From: a virus
Length of the DNA stretch: 64,000 nt
Strand: one strand, 5' to 3'
IMG/VR virus record: IMGVR_UViG_3300009182_000030
Span: 41,872 to 105,871 of that record
Under the pieces are notes generated by a model. That model had not been told where the DNA came from. It worked only from the letters and a program-made list of their open reading frames with translations, and made no database searches. Of this stretch, positions 15,188 to 20,526 are shown piece by piece (the stretch's first letter is position 1; each line of letters opens with the position of its first letter). The position numbers were made by a program, and so were the translations under genes.

Positions 15188-15900
15188 AAAATTTTCAGAT
15201 TTGGAACTTCATCAAGGAATTTATAATACTCATTGGCAAGAGTAACAACTTTGTTGTAGTCTTTCTCCCAAACACCTTTGATATTATCACGTGCTTCTTC
15301 AACACTGTTTGACATATAAAGTTGTTTCTTTACTTCTTTAATTACACCATCTTCAAATTTGGTTGCGTCTCTATATAATGTTACACCATTCAACCAGTCA
15401 TTTGGTAAATATTGTTCAGCAAAAGTTTTGTTATCAACATAATTGACAATCGTATTAGATAAACTCAAAGCATATACACATCTATTAACATACTCAGCGT
15501 ATTCTTTCAGCTGAATTAACTTATCGTATCTACTACCTGTGTCAAATTCTTTTGGTAATCCAACTTCAACAAGTTGTGTTGCGTCGTTTAACACTTTTAC
15601 TGTAGGAATTTGACTGGTAATTAAATCAGCAGCAGCACCACGTTTCTCTGCTGTCTTATTGAACACCATGTAATTTAAACAGTTATCATTGGTCATACCA
15701 CTAGTAATTTTGGGCAGAACATAAACTGTGGTCGCGATCTTTGAAGACAAAAGTTGAGCGGTCTGCAGTGTAATCCAGTAATCATAATCATCAAGCATAA
15801 GCCAACGATCAAAAATCTGACAGTAGATACCATTCGTTCTTCTATTTCCTTCCTCGTCGTAGTACATGTTATCTACGATTTTAATAGTGTTACGTTGCAT
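15184..15900 (-). CDS. partner protein of the PP-loop enzyme (unknown)
   Basis: The 238-residue protein starts MQRNTIKIVDNMYYDEEGN, with a beta-rich N-terminal half and a helical C-terminal half. I recognise no family. It is coupled by ATGA to the PP-loop gene. Genes of similar size and layout precede the PP-loop genes at 31765 and 46450, which suggests a paired function such as substrate presentation. Confidence 0.7.
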   Translation of the reverse strand: MQRNTIKIVDNMYYDEEGNRRTNGIYCQIFDRWLMLDDYDYWITLQTAQLLSSKIATTVYVLPKITSGMTNDNCLNYMVFNKTAEKRGAAADLITSQIPTVKVLNDATQLVEVGLPKEFDTGSRYDKLIQLKEYAEYVNRCVYALSLSNTIVNYVDNKTFAEQYLPNDWLNGVTLYRDATKFEDGVIKEVKKQLYMSNSVEEARDNIKGVWEKDYNKVVTLANEYYKFLDEVPNLKIL

Positions 15901-15913
15901 AATTTATCCTTAA

Positions 15914-15987
15914 TGGTGGAGGATGAGAGAATCGAACTCTCAATAATGACTTGCAAAGCCATGGTTATCCCATTTAACTAATCCCCC
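15914..15987 (-). tRNA. tRNA-Ala (UGC)
   Basis: Acceptor GGGGGAT/ATCCTCC, anticodon loop TTTGCAA, T arm GAGAG-TTCGATT-CTCTC, encoded ACCA end. Confidence 0.95.
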
Positions 15988-15990
15988 AAT

Positions 15991-16068
15991 TGGTCTCAGT
16001 AGAAGGATTCGAACCTTCGACCCCCTGCTCCCAAAGCAGGTGCGCTAACCAGACTGCGCTACACTGAG
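15991..16068 (-). tRNA. tRNA-Pro (UGG)
   Basis: Acceptor CTCAGTG/TACTGAG, anticodon loop TTTGGGA, T arm GAAGG-TTCGAAT-CCTTC, encoded ACCA end. Confidence 0.96.
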
Positions 16069-16075
16069 TTAATTT

Positions 16076-16150
16076 TGGTGGTGATGGTTGGATTCGAGCC
16101 AACGACCCCCTGCGTATGAAGCAGATGCACTACCACTGTGCTACATCACC
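16076..16150 (-). tRNA. tRNA-Met (CAU), elongator type
   Basis: Acceptor GGTGATG/CATCACC fully paired (so not initiator), anticodon loop TTCATAC, T loop CTCGAAT, encoded ACCA end. Confidence 0.9.
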
Positions 16151-16157
16151 GAAATTC

Positions 16158-16240
16158 TGGTGCCCCAAGAGAGACTCGAACTCTCACGCTTGCGCACTGG
16201 CTTCTAAGACCAGCGTGTCTACCAATTCCACCATCGGGGC
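16158..16240 (-). tRNA. tRNA-Leu (UAG)
   Basis: Class II tRNA with acceptor GCCCCGA/TTGGGGC, anticodon loop CTTAGAA, long variable arm, encoded ACCA end. Confidence 0.95.
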
Positions 16241-16259
16241 ATACTTCTACTTCAATAAA

Positions 16260-16333
16260 TGGTGCCCCCACACAGAATCGAACTGCGGATTGATGCTTAC
16301 AAGGCAACTGTTATACCATTTAACTATGAGGGC
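16260..16333 (-). tRNA. tRNA-Thr (UGU)
   Basis: Acceptor GCCCTCA/TGGGGGC, anticodon loop CTTGTAA, T loop TTCGATT, encoded ACCA end. One mismatch in the anticodon stem. Confidence 0.92.
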
Positions 16334-16339
16334 AATAAC

Positions 16340-16414
16340 TGGCTCCAGTGGCTGGGATCGAACCAACGACCAATTGATTAACAGTCAACTGCACTACCGC
16401 TGTGCTACACTGGA
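16340..16414 (-). tRNA. tRNA-Asn (GUU)
   Basis: Acceptor TCCAGTG/CACTGGA, anticodon loop CTGTTAA, T loop TTCGATC, encoded GCCA end. Confidence 0.94.
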
Positions 16415-16422
16415 ATAATGAA

Positions 16423-16638
16423 TTTGTAAGTTGTGCCACCATCGTTATTGGCACCATTCACCTGTTTATACAAGGGCGACCAGGACTCGGTACGTCACTT
16501 GGGATTCATCCAGTTGATACGCCACCTGTATACCTCCACCGTAAACGGCGATAAGTCGGAATCGAACCGCAACCTTTTACTAACTTGGTCCTTCGAAGAA
16601 ACTTCATTAGCATGACTTCACTTGCTGACACTTACAAA
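16423..16638 (-). ncRNA. structured spacer RNA between tRNA-Met and tRNA-Asn (candidate)
   Basis: This 216-base spacer is closed by a 9-bp inverted repeat (ACTTACAAA/TTTGTAAGT at its ends) beginning three bases after a tRNA CCA end. Inside are a long imperfect stem (TATACAGG-GGCG with CGCC-TTGTATA) and a GTGCCA/TGGCAC hairpin. No convincing gene or full tRNA fits, although one stretch (GGTTCGATTCC) resembles a T loop. Confidence 0.4.
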
Positions 16639-16641
16639 ACT

Positions 16642-16718
16642 TGGTAGCGGAGGTTGGATTCGAACCAACGATTCTTGGCTTATGAGACCAAGCGGATAGA
16701 CCACTTCCATACACCGCA
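16642..16718 (-). tRNA. tRNA-Met (CAU), possibly initiator
   Basis: Anticodon loop CTCATAA and T arm GTTGG-TTCGAAT-CCAAC with encoded ACCA. The first acceptor pair is T1/T72, unpaired as in bacterial initiators, and there is a second T-T mismatch at pair 6. The anticodon stem has only two of the three G-C pairs typical of initiators. Confidence 0.88.
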
Positions 16719-16760
16719 ACAATTATATTATGTATATATCTGTTACATACATAAAACAAC

Positions 16761-16836
16761 TGGTGGGACTGCTGGGACTCGAACCCAGAATTGGCAGATT
16801 AAAAGTCTGCTGTGATAACCATTTCACTACAATCCC
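16761..16836 (-). tRNA. tRNA-Lys (UUU)
   Basis: Acceptor GGGATTG/CAGTCCC, anticodon loop CTTTTAA, T arm CTGGG-TTCGAGT-CCCAG, encoded ACCA end. Confidence 0.95.
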
Positions 16837-16868
16837 ATTCGCTTTCGAACTTTCGTCTTTCGTTTCAT
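16827..16868 (-). CDS. 13-residue basic micro-ORF between tRNA genes
   Basis: MKRKTKVRKRMGL is preceded by TAAGGAG eight bases before its ATG and stops with TAG inside the first ten bases of tRNA-Lys. The ribosome binding site is as good as that of any real gene here. The product could be a tiny RNA-binding peptide, or its translation could affect tRNA maturation. It may be chance. Confidence 0.35.
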   Translation of the reverse strand: MKRKTKVRKRMGL

Positions 16869-16888
16869 TACTTTCTCCTTAAAAAAAT

Positions 16889-16963
16889 TGGTACCCAAGG
16901 GTGGGAACGATCCACCGACCCTCGCCTTATCAAGACGATGCTCTACCACTGAGCTACTTGGGC
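16889..16963 (-). tRNA. tRNA-Ile (GAU)
   Basis: Acceptor GCCCAAG/CTTGGGT, anticodon loop TTGATAA, encoded ACCA. The T loop reads ATCGTTC instead of the usual TTCGANN. Confidence 0.92.
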
Positions 16964-16971
16964 ATTATTAT

Positions 16972-17047
16972 TGGTGCTGCCTAGTAGAATCGAACTACTT
17001 TCAATGGTTCTTCAAACCACCGCTATGACCACATCAGCTAAAGCAGC
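16972..17047 (-). tRNA. tRNA-Phe (GAA)
   Basis: Acceptor GCTGCTT/AGGCAGC, anticodon loop TTGAAGA, T loop TTCGATT, encoded ACCA end. Confidence 0.94.
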
Positions 17048-17049
17048 AT

Positions 17050-17124
17050 TGGGGTGTCGTATGAGAATTGAACTCATGATGACGGAATCACAATCCGTAG
17101 TTTTACCACTAAACTAACAACACC
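17050..17124 (-). tRNA. tRNA-His (GUG)
   Basis: Anticodon loop TTGTGAT, acceptor GTGTTGT/ACGACAC plus the His-specific extra G(-1) opposite the discriminator C, then CCA. T loop TTCAATT. Confidence 0.95.
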
Positions 17125-17130
17125 ATAAGA

Positions 17131-17205
17131 TGGCGGTCTCAAGGGGTAACGATCCCCTTCTTCGACAGTGACAGTGTCGTGTGCGTCCATGAACACTTTG
17201 AGACC
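17131..17205 (-). tRNA. tRNA-Asp (GUC)
   Basis: Acceptor GGTCTCA/TGAGACC, anticodon stem CGACA/TGTCG with loop CTGTCAC, encoded GCCA. T loop ATCGTTA is atypical, like that of tRNA-Ile (GAU). Confidence 0.9.
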
Positions 17206-17333
17206 TGAATAAGTTGGCATTACGAAGTTTAGCCGTGCATCTTTCGTGCGCACCGAATAGACTGACTGACGTCAGCCCCAAATAACACGCTAGACCCTTT
17301 GTCTAGATTGACAGCAACGATAGTTGCTGTTTA
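17206..17333 (-). ncRNA. hairpin-rich spacer between tRNA-Tyr and tRNA-Asp (candidate)
   Basis: The 128-base spacer contains ACAGCAAC-TATC-GTTGCTGT (8-bp stem, tetraloop, 17311-17330), CTAGAC-AAAGG-GTCTAG (17290-17306) and further short stems, without a start codon/ribosome-binding-site pair. It is probably folded RNA removed during tRNA processing or a small stable RNA. Confidence 0.35.
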
Positions 17334-17418
17334 TGGTGGATGCGGTTGGAGTCGAACCAACAGTGCCAGAGGCGGGAGATTTACAGTCTCCTGGGGTTAC
17401 CAGTTTTCCTACACATCC
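17334..17418 (-). tRNA. tRNA-Tyr (GUA)
   Basis: Class II tRNA with acceptor GGATGTG/CGCATCC, anticodon loop CTGTAAA, long variable arm, encoded ACCA end. Confidence 0.96.
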
Positions 17419-17541
17419 ATTAGTAGAATTCTCTGCACTATTTGCCTACGTTCAACAGCTTTACTCGAGTTTACTGTTTATTGCGTAAGTTACATAACGA
17501 ATGATCAATCCTCTGTGCTTACAGAGAATTCTACTAATGGA
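17416..17541 (-). ncRNA. 20-bp-stem-closed spacer between tRNA-Gly and tRNA-Tyr (candidate RNA)
   Basis: A perfect 20-bp inverted repeat (17416-17435 and 17522-17541) bounds an 86-base interior. The stem includes the discriminator and CCA of tRNA-Gly (UCC) on one side and the first three bases of tRNA-Tyr on the other. In the transcript this would form one long hairpin, like the processing stems around rRNAs. No ORF fits. Confidence 0.6.
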
Positions 17542-17611
17542 GCGGAATATCAGAATCGAACTGATGACCGAAGATTGGAAATCTGCTGTTTTACCATTAA
17601 ACTAATCCCGC
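17538..17611 (-). tRNA. tRNA-Gly (UCC)
   Basis: Acceptor GCGGGAT/ATTCCGC, anticodon loop TTTCCAA, T loop TTCGATT, encoded TCCA end. One mismatch in the anticodon stem. Confidence 0.93.
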
Positions 17612-17649
17612 AACTATATGGCAACCTGAGTGTCTCACGACAAGTCTGC

Positions 17650-17891
17650 TACCATAGTAAAATACATGAGGATGATCAGCAACAACCATCACCCGATGGC
17701 TAACCACGTATTCGTCATACGATTGGTTGCTTCTCACATTACGTTCCAACTTTCTCCAGCGTGACCACCGTATCCACCTTTCGGCTTCGTTTCCATCTTT
17801 CGTGTAATCTAGCGAGAGCCAATCCGTCGATTGGTTATCCTCTCCTAGATCACCTACTGGTTTTGGTAACCCAATGCATTTTACTATGGTA
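17650..17891 (-). ncRNA. 14-bp-stem-closed structured spacer RNA (candidate)
   Basis: A 14-bp perfect inverted repeat (17650-17663, 17878-17891) starts at the ACCA end of tRNA-Glu. The interior holds at least three perfect hairpins: CCAATC-GACG-GATTGG, CGTAT-GACGA-ATACG and CCATC-GGGT-GATGG. The frame across it is open but has no usable start, so a folded noncoding RNA of about 240 bases is preferred. Confidence 0.5.
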
Positions 17892-17962
17892 CTCGATGGG
17901 GGAATCGAACCCCTCCTTCCTGCCGTGAAAGAGCAGTGTCCTAACCGATAGACGAATCGAGC
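17887..17962 (-). tRNA. tRNA-Glu (UUC)
   Basis: Acceptor GCTCGAT/ATCGAGT, anticodon loop CTTTCAC, T arm AGGGG-TTCGATT-CCCCC, encoded ACCA end. It is the first tRNA after the operon promoter. Confidence 0.95.
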
Positions 17963-17970
17963 ACATGGTG

Positions 17971-17990
17971 AACAAATTTTTAAAGAACAG
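17971..17990 (-). promoter_or_regulatory. rRNA-type boxA antitermination site in tRNA leader
   Basis: TGTTCTTTAAAAATT on the minus strand lies nine bases upstream of tRNA-Glu. It resembles the Nus-factor boxA of bacterial rRNA leaders (E. coli TGCTCTTTAACA), and I recall similar forms in betaproteobacterial rrn leaders. A short TGGGC/GCCCA hairpin lies just upstream. It fits a long, untranslated tRNA transcript that needs protection from Rho. Confidence 0.65.
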
Positions 17991-18075
17991 TTGGCTGGGC
18001 TTTGCCCATTTAATGTTTCCTGCTCAGCGTTTTGCTTTTCAGCGTGCTTCGCGTTTTGAAACAACCTCAGAAACA

Positions 18076-18104
18076 ATTATATCTCATTTCTGTTTATTTG
18101 TCAA
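18076..18104 (-). promoter_or_regulatory. early sigma70-type promoter of the tRNA operon
   Basis: GCTTGACA (-35 at 18099-18104), 17-bp spacer, TATAAT (18076-18081). Transcription would enter a leader of about 100 bases with boxA before tRNA-Glu. The leader shows no convincing gene. Confidence 0.87.
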
Positions 18105-18130
18105 GCACTATTTCTAGTAGCCTACAAAAC

Positions 18131-18161
18131 AAAAAACCCCAAGGACTTTCATCTCTTGGGG
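18131..18161 (-). terminator. intrinsic terminator upstream of tRNA promoter
   Basis: CCCCAAG pairs with CTTGGGG on the minus strand, followed by six T residues. It ends the short transcript from the promoter at 18342-18370 and insulates the tRNA promoter. Confidence 0.85.
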
Positions 18162-18185
18162 TACTTTGGTTTGGAAACTTTTCGT

Positions 18186-18305
18186 TTACCTTACCGTACC
18201 CCCACGAATCTCTGGATTGTTATAGCCAAATGCTGATGTGCGTGTATCTCCAGCCCATGACTTCATGGTCTTATGACTTTGGAGATGTAAACACATTTGT
18301 AACAT
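18186..18305 (-). CDS. possible 39-residue ORF between promoter and terminator
   Basis: The ORF MLQMCLHLQSHKTMKSWAG... has AAAAGGA 11 bases before its ATG, slightly far. It lies alone between a strong promoter and a terminator, so that unit either encodes this small protein or makes a short noncoding RNA. No family recognised. Confidence 0.35.
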   Translation of the reverse strand: MLQMCLHLQSHKTMKSWAGDTRTSAFGYNNPEIRGGTVR

Positions 18306-18341
18306 TTGAAATTAAAATCCTTTTCATTCATCGAGGTATCA

Positions 18342-18370
18342 ATTATACCTCTTTTATTTATATAAGTCAA
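18342..18370 (-). promoter_or_regulatory. early sigma70-type promoter
   Basis: GCTTGACT (-35 at 18365-18370), 17-bp spacer, TATAAT (18342-18347). It overlaps the stop of the MazG-like gene. Confidence 0.83.
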
Positions 18371-18654
18371 GCACTATTTTCAGTTGTTTCGGAAAATATT
18401 TTTGACCATGTTTGAAGTTTATTCAACTTCTCATTCTTCGCAGTCATAACAGCAGCTTCGCTAACGATACCGCTGTCAATCAGCAAGTCAATCATACACA
18501 TTAAATCACCAACTTCTTCTTCAAGATGTTGTCGATTGCTCAATCCTTTGAAGAAATCGTCAGCACCAAACCGAAACACTTTACTAATCGCCTGAGTTAC
18601 CTCGGCACATTCTTCCTGCGTAATCAGCAGGATTTCTTTTTGTACTTCATTCAT
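18367..18654 (-). CDS. MazG-like nucleotide pyrophosphohydrolase
   Basis: The protein of about 95 residues has the all-alpha NTP-pyrophosphohydrolase pattern: EECAEVTQAISK (E-x3-E type) and EEVGDLMCMID (E-x2-D type) for metal binding. Phage MazG proteins are proposed to lower ppGpp or to cleanse nucleotide pools. It starts at an ATG overlapping the previous stop (TGATG). A second member is at 33336. Confidence 0.82.
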   Translation of the reverse strand: MNEVQKEILLITQEECAEVTQAISKVFRFGADDFFKGLSNRQHLEEEVGDLMCMIDLLIDSGIVSEAAVMTAKNEKLNKLQTWSKIFSETTENSA

Positions 18655-18788
18655 CACTTCAATTCCTTTTCCTCAATATACCATTCTTGCAAATCGTAGT
18701 ATTTCGCAGCTTTTTCTGCTTCTTCTCTACTACGATATACTGCTAGGTTATCGCCTTCGTCAATCAGAATGTAAACATATGTCTTCAT
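18654..18788 (-). CDS. small 44-residue early protein
   Basis: The ORF MKTYVYILIDEGDNLAVYRS... is coupled to the MazG-like gene by TGATG. The beta-strand start followed by a charged helix (SREEAEKAAKYYD) is typical of small T4-like early proteins. Function unknown. Confidence 0.65.
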   Translation of the reverse strand: MKTYVYILIDEGDNLAVYRSREEAEKAAKYYDLQEWYIEEKELK

Positions 18789-18819
18789 ACGCTTAACTCC
18801 CCAATCTTTTTCTGATTCA

Positions 18820-19077
18820 TTATGCGTACTCATAAAATTTAACAGTCGGATCCAACTTCTGAAGTTGTTGGGCTACAGTTGTCAACTCGCGATACTTCGC
18901 TTGAACCACACTGCGTGGCAACTCACCATCACAAGTCAAATTCTCAGGACTCAAGTCAGCATGAATTTTATCTGCCAAACTTTGACGATCGGCATGACTA
19001 TCGAGACTGTATTGTTTACCTTTGAAAATCGAATTCCACTGGTTTGTCTTGGCAACATAAGCATTTAACTGTTTCAT
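18820..19077 (-). CDS. small early protein of unknown function
   Basis: The start at 19077 (MKQLNAYVAKTNQWNSIF) was chosen because AAAAAGGA lies just upstream; an ATG 24 bases earlier is less well placed. The 85-residue product is mixed charged and helical, with a final LDPTVKFYEYA. It is the first gene after the promoter at 19108-19136. No family recognised. Confidence 0.65.
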   Translation of the reverse strand: MKQLNAYVAKTNQWNSIFKGKQYSLDSHADRQSLADKIHADLSPENLTCDGELPRSVVQAKYRELTTVAQQLQKLDPTVKFYEYA

Positions 19078-19107
19078 TTCAAGTTCCTTTTTGATCATCA
19101 TAAGATA

Positions 19108-19136
19108 ATTATACGTCTAAACCGAATTTATGTCAA
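19108..19136 (-). promoter_or_regulatory. early sigma70-type promoter
   Basis: GCTTGACA (-35 at 19131-19136), 17-bp spacer, TATAAT (19108-19113). Confidence 0.87.
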
Positions 19137-19247
19137 GCACTTTCTTTAATAACCTTACAGTCTGTAGGGGTATCTGTAAGTCCTTGAAAGTAAACGATTT
19201 GTTTTAGGACTGTAACTCTTAGGTCTAACTAGAAACCCAACACCGCT
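19137..19247 (-). ncRNA. noncoding leader between two tandem early promoters
   Basis: The roughly 110-base stretch has no start codon with a ribosome binding site. It can form CTTACAG/CTGTAAG or, alternatively, TTACAGTC/GACTGTAA, which share the same right-hand arm. It may be an untranslated leader or a small RNA; the two pairings are mutually exclusive. Confidence 0.3.
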
Positions 19248-19276
19248 ATTATACACCGACTGTTAATTAATGTCAA
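19248..19276 (-). promoter_or_regulatory. early sigma70-type promoter (upstream of tandem pair)
   Basis: TTGACA (19271-19276), 17-bp spacer, TATAAT (19248-19253), directed leftward and divergent from the plus-strand cluster that starts at 19339. Confidence 0.82.
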
Positions 19277-19301
19277 ATGCTTTTCCGAACCCCCCAAAGG
19301 G

Positions 19302-19308
19302 ATAAATA
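19302..19308 (+). promoter_or_regulatory. candidate late promoter (ATAAATA)
   Basis: GATAAATATA on the plus strand fits the late box of T4-like phages and lies 30 bases before the start of the plus-strand cluster. Confidence 0.45.
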
Positions 19309-19338
19309 TAATTCGAATCCCATAAAAACAATAAAAAA

Positions 19339-20121
19339 ATGGATCCCTTAACACTCTTTGCGCTTGCGAATGGGGCAGTCTCGGCTGTCAAGGCAGGATG
19401 TAAACTATACAAAGACATAAAGGGTGCTGCTGGTGAAGTCAAAGATGTTCTAAAAGATTTAGATAACCAGTTCAATAAACTTCATCCACCAGAAAAACCT
19501 GCTACTGTTGCACAGAAAAATGCTTATATACAGGAAAAGAATCGTGTAATCGAGTTAAACAAAAAAGCCAATGCTAATGATCACACTGGTGTGTATACTG
19601 AGATCGGCGAACATCTAGGTACATACTACGATAACTATTACAAATGTATTGCTATTTTTGATGAAGAAGAAAAGAAGAGTAAGAATGAAATTTATACAGG
19701 CGACGCCAGTTTAGGTAAACGTGCTTTACAACGTGTCTTGATGCGCAAACAATTAGAACAGATGGGCACTGAATTGCGTGAGATTATGGTATATCAAAGC
19801 CCACCTGAACTTGGTGCACTTTATACTGAAGTTGAAGAGATGATGGGAGTTATGGGCAAACAGCAGAAGAGTCTTATCATCCAACAAATGAAGAGGCATG
19901 CAATTGAAGAAAAGCGCAGAGCTGCAAGAAGAAGACAACTTAATGAGCAATGTTTATGGGGAATTGGTGTTATGGTTTGTATTTTCTTTTTTTTCTTTAT
20001 AATGATGTTAGTAGCAAAATCTCGCCAAGAAATGTATCCACAATATGGTAATGAGTTATTCCCAAAGACAGAGGAACAACGAAGAAGAGAAGCATTGCCA
20101 CAGGTATATGTAGGCAGATAA
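19339..20121 (+). CDS. membrane-anchored coiled-coil protein, unknown
   Basis: The 260-residue protein has an amphipathic N terminus (MDPLTLFALANGAVSAVKAG), a charged helical middle and one strong membrane segment near 207-227 (MVCIFFFFFIMMLV), preceded by a basic RRAARRRQ stretch. The ATG lacks a clear Shine-Dalgarno. It heads a plus-strand cluster of membrane and exported proteins. I do not recognise a family; a role at the host membrane is inferred. Confidence 0.75.
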   Translation: MDPLTLFALANGAVSAVKAGCKLYKDIKGAAGEVKDVLKDLDNQFNKLHPPEKPATVAQKNAYIQEKNRVIELNKKANANDHTGVYTEIGEHLGTYYDNYYKCIAIFDEEEKKSKNEIYTGDASLGKRALQRVLMRKQLEQMGTELREIMVYQSPPELGALYTEVEEMMGVMGKQQKSLIIQQMKRHAIEEKRRAARRRQLNEQCLWGIGVMVCIFFFFFIMMLVAKSRQEMYPQYGNELFPKTEEQRRREALPQVYVGR

Positions 20122-20128
20122 CTAAATA
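20122..20128 (+). promoter_or_regulatory. candidate late promoter CTAAATA
   Basis: CTAAATA overlaps the end of the preceding gene, 44 bases before the next ATG. Confidence 0.35.
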
Positions 20129-20171
20129 AAAGAGCGGTAAGTCTAATAATAAAAATAAAAGGAAGACTAAA

Positions 20172-20516
20172 ATGGCAGAAGAAAACAAACAGAACGACAA
20201 AGGTGCATTCATCGAGAAGTTGCTATTTGCACTATTACCATTACTAATCGGTTCTACTGGTTATCTGATTAGTGCATTGGGTTCATTACAACATGATGTA
20301 ACGATTTTAAATCAGAAAGTAAGTTTGGTTGTTACCACAGATAACAAACAAGCATCTAACACTGGTGCTGAATTGGCTCGTGAGAAACTACGTCAAGATC
20401 TTGAAAAAGAAATCCAAAAGAATCGTGATAGTATCATGGAGAATAGAACTCACATTGCTATCATTGAAGATAGACAAGGAATCAAAAATAAGATTGGTCC
20501 AGTAAAATCTGATTAA
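20172..20516 (+). CDS. small membrane protein with coiled coil
   Basis: The 114-residue protein has a short charged N terminus, one membrane segment (LLFALLPLLIGSTGYLISAL, about 17-36) and a charged helical tail. This is the topology of phage membrane-tethered coiled-coil or holin-accessory proteins. AAAAGGAAG precedes the ATG. Function unknown. Confidence 0.7.
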   Translation: MAEENKQNDKGAFIEKLLFALLPLLIGSTGYLISALGSLQHDVTILNQKVSLVVTTDNKQASNTGAELAREKLRQDLEKEIQKNRDSIMENRTHIAIIEDRQGIKNKIGPVKSD

Positions 20517-20526
20517 GGAAATTAAA

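Noticed and set aside
16540-16600. Possible additional tRNA around a GGTTCGATTCC segment
   Set aside because: No matching acceptor stem, no T stem of five pairs and no CCA end could be built.
16433-16615. Plus-strand ORF of 60 residues in the tRNA spacer
   Set aside because: It is on the strand opposite the tRNA transcript, without a ribosome binding site, and overlaps paired RNA segments.
17597-18076. Long open frame across tRNA-Glu, the 17650-17891 spacer and tRNA-Gly
   Set aside because: It reads through two tRNA genes and the boxA leader, has no ribosome binding site near a sensible start, and the region has strong inverted repeats instead.
18306-18331. ATG start of a 22-residue ORF at the promoter at 18342-18370
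   Set aside because: The ATG would be only about four bases from the transcription start with no ribosome binding site; the ATG at 18305 is better.
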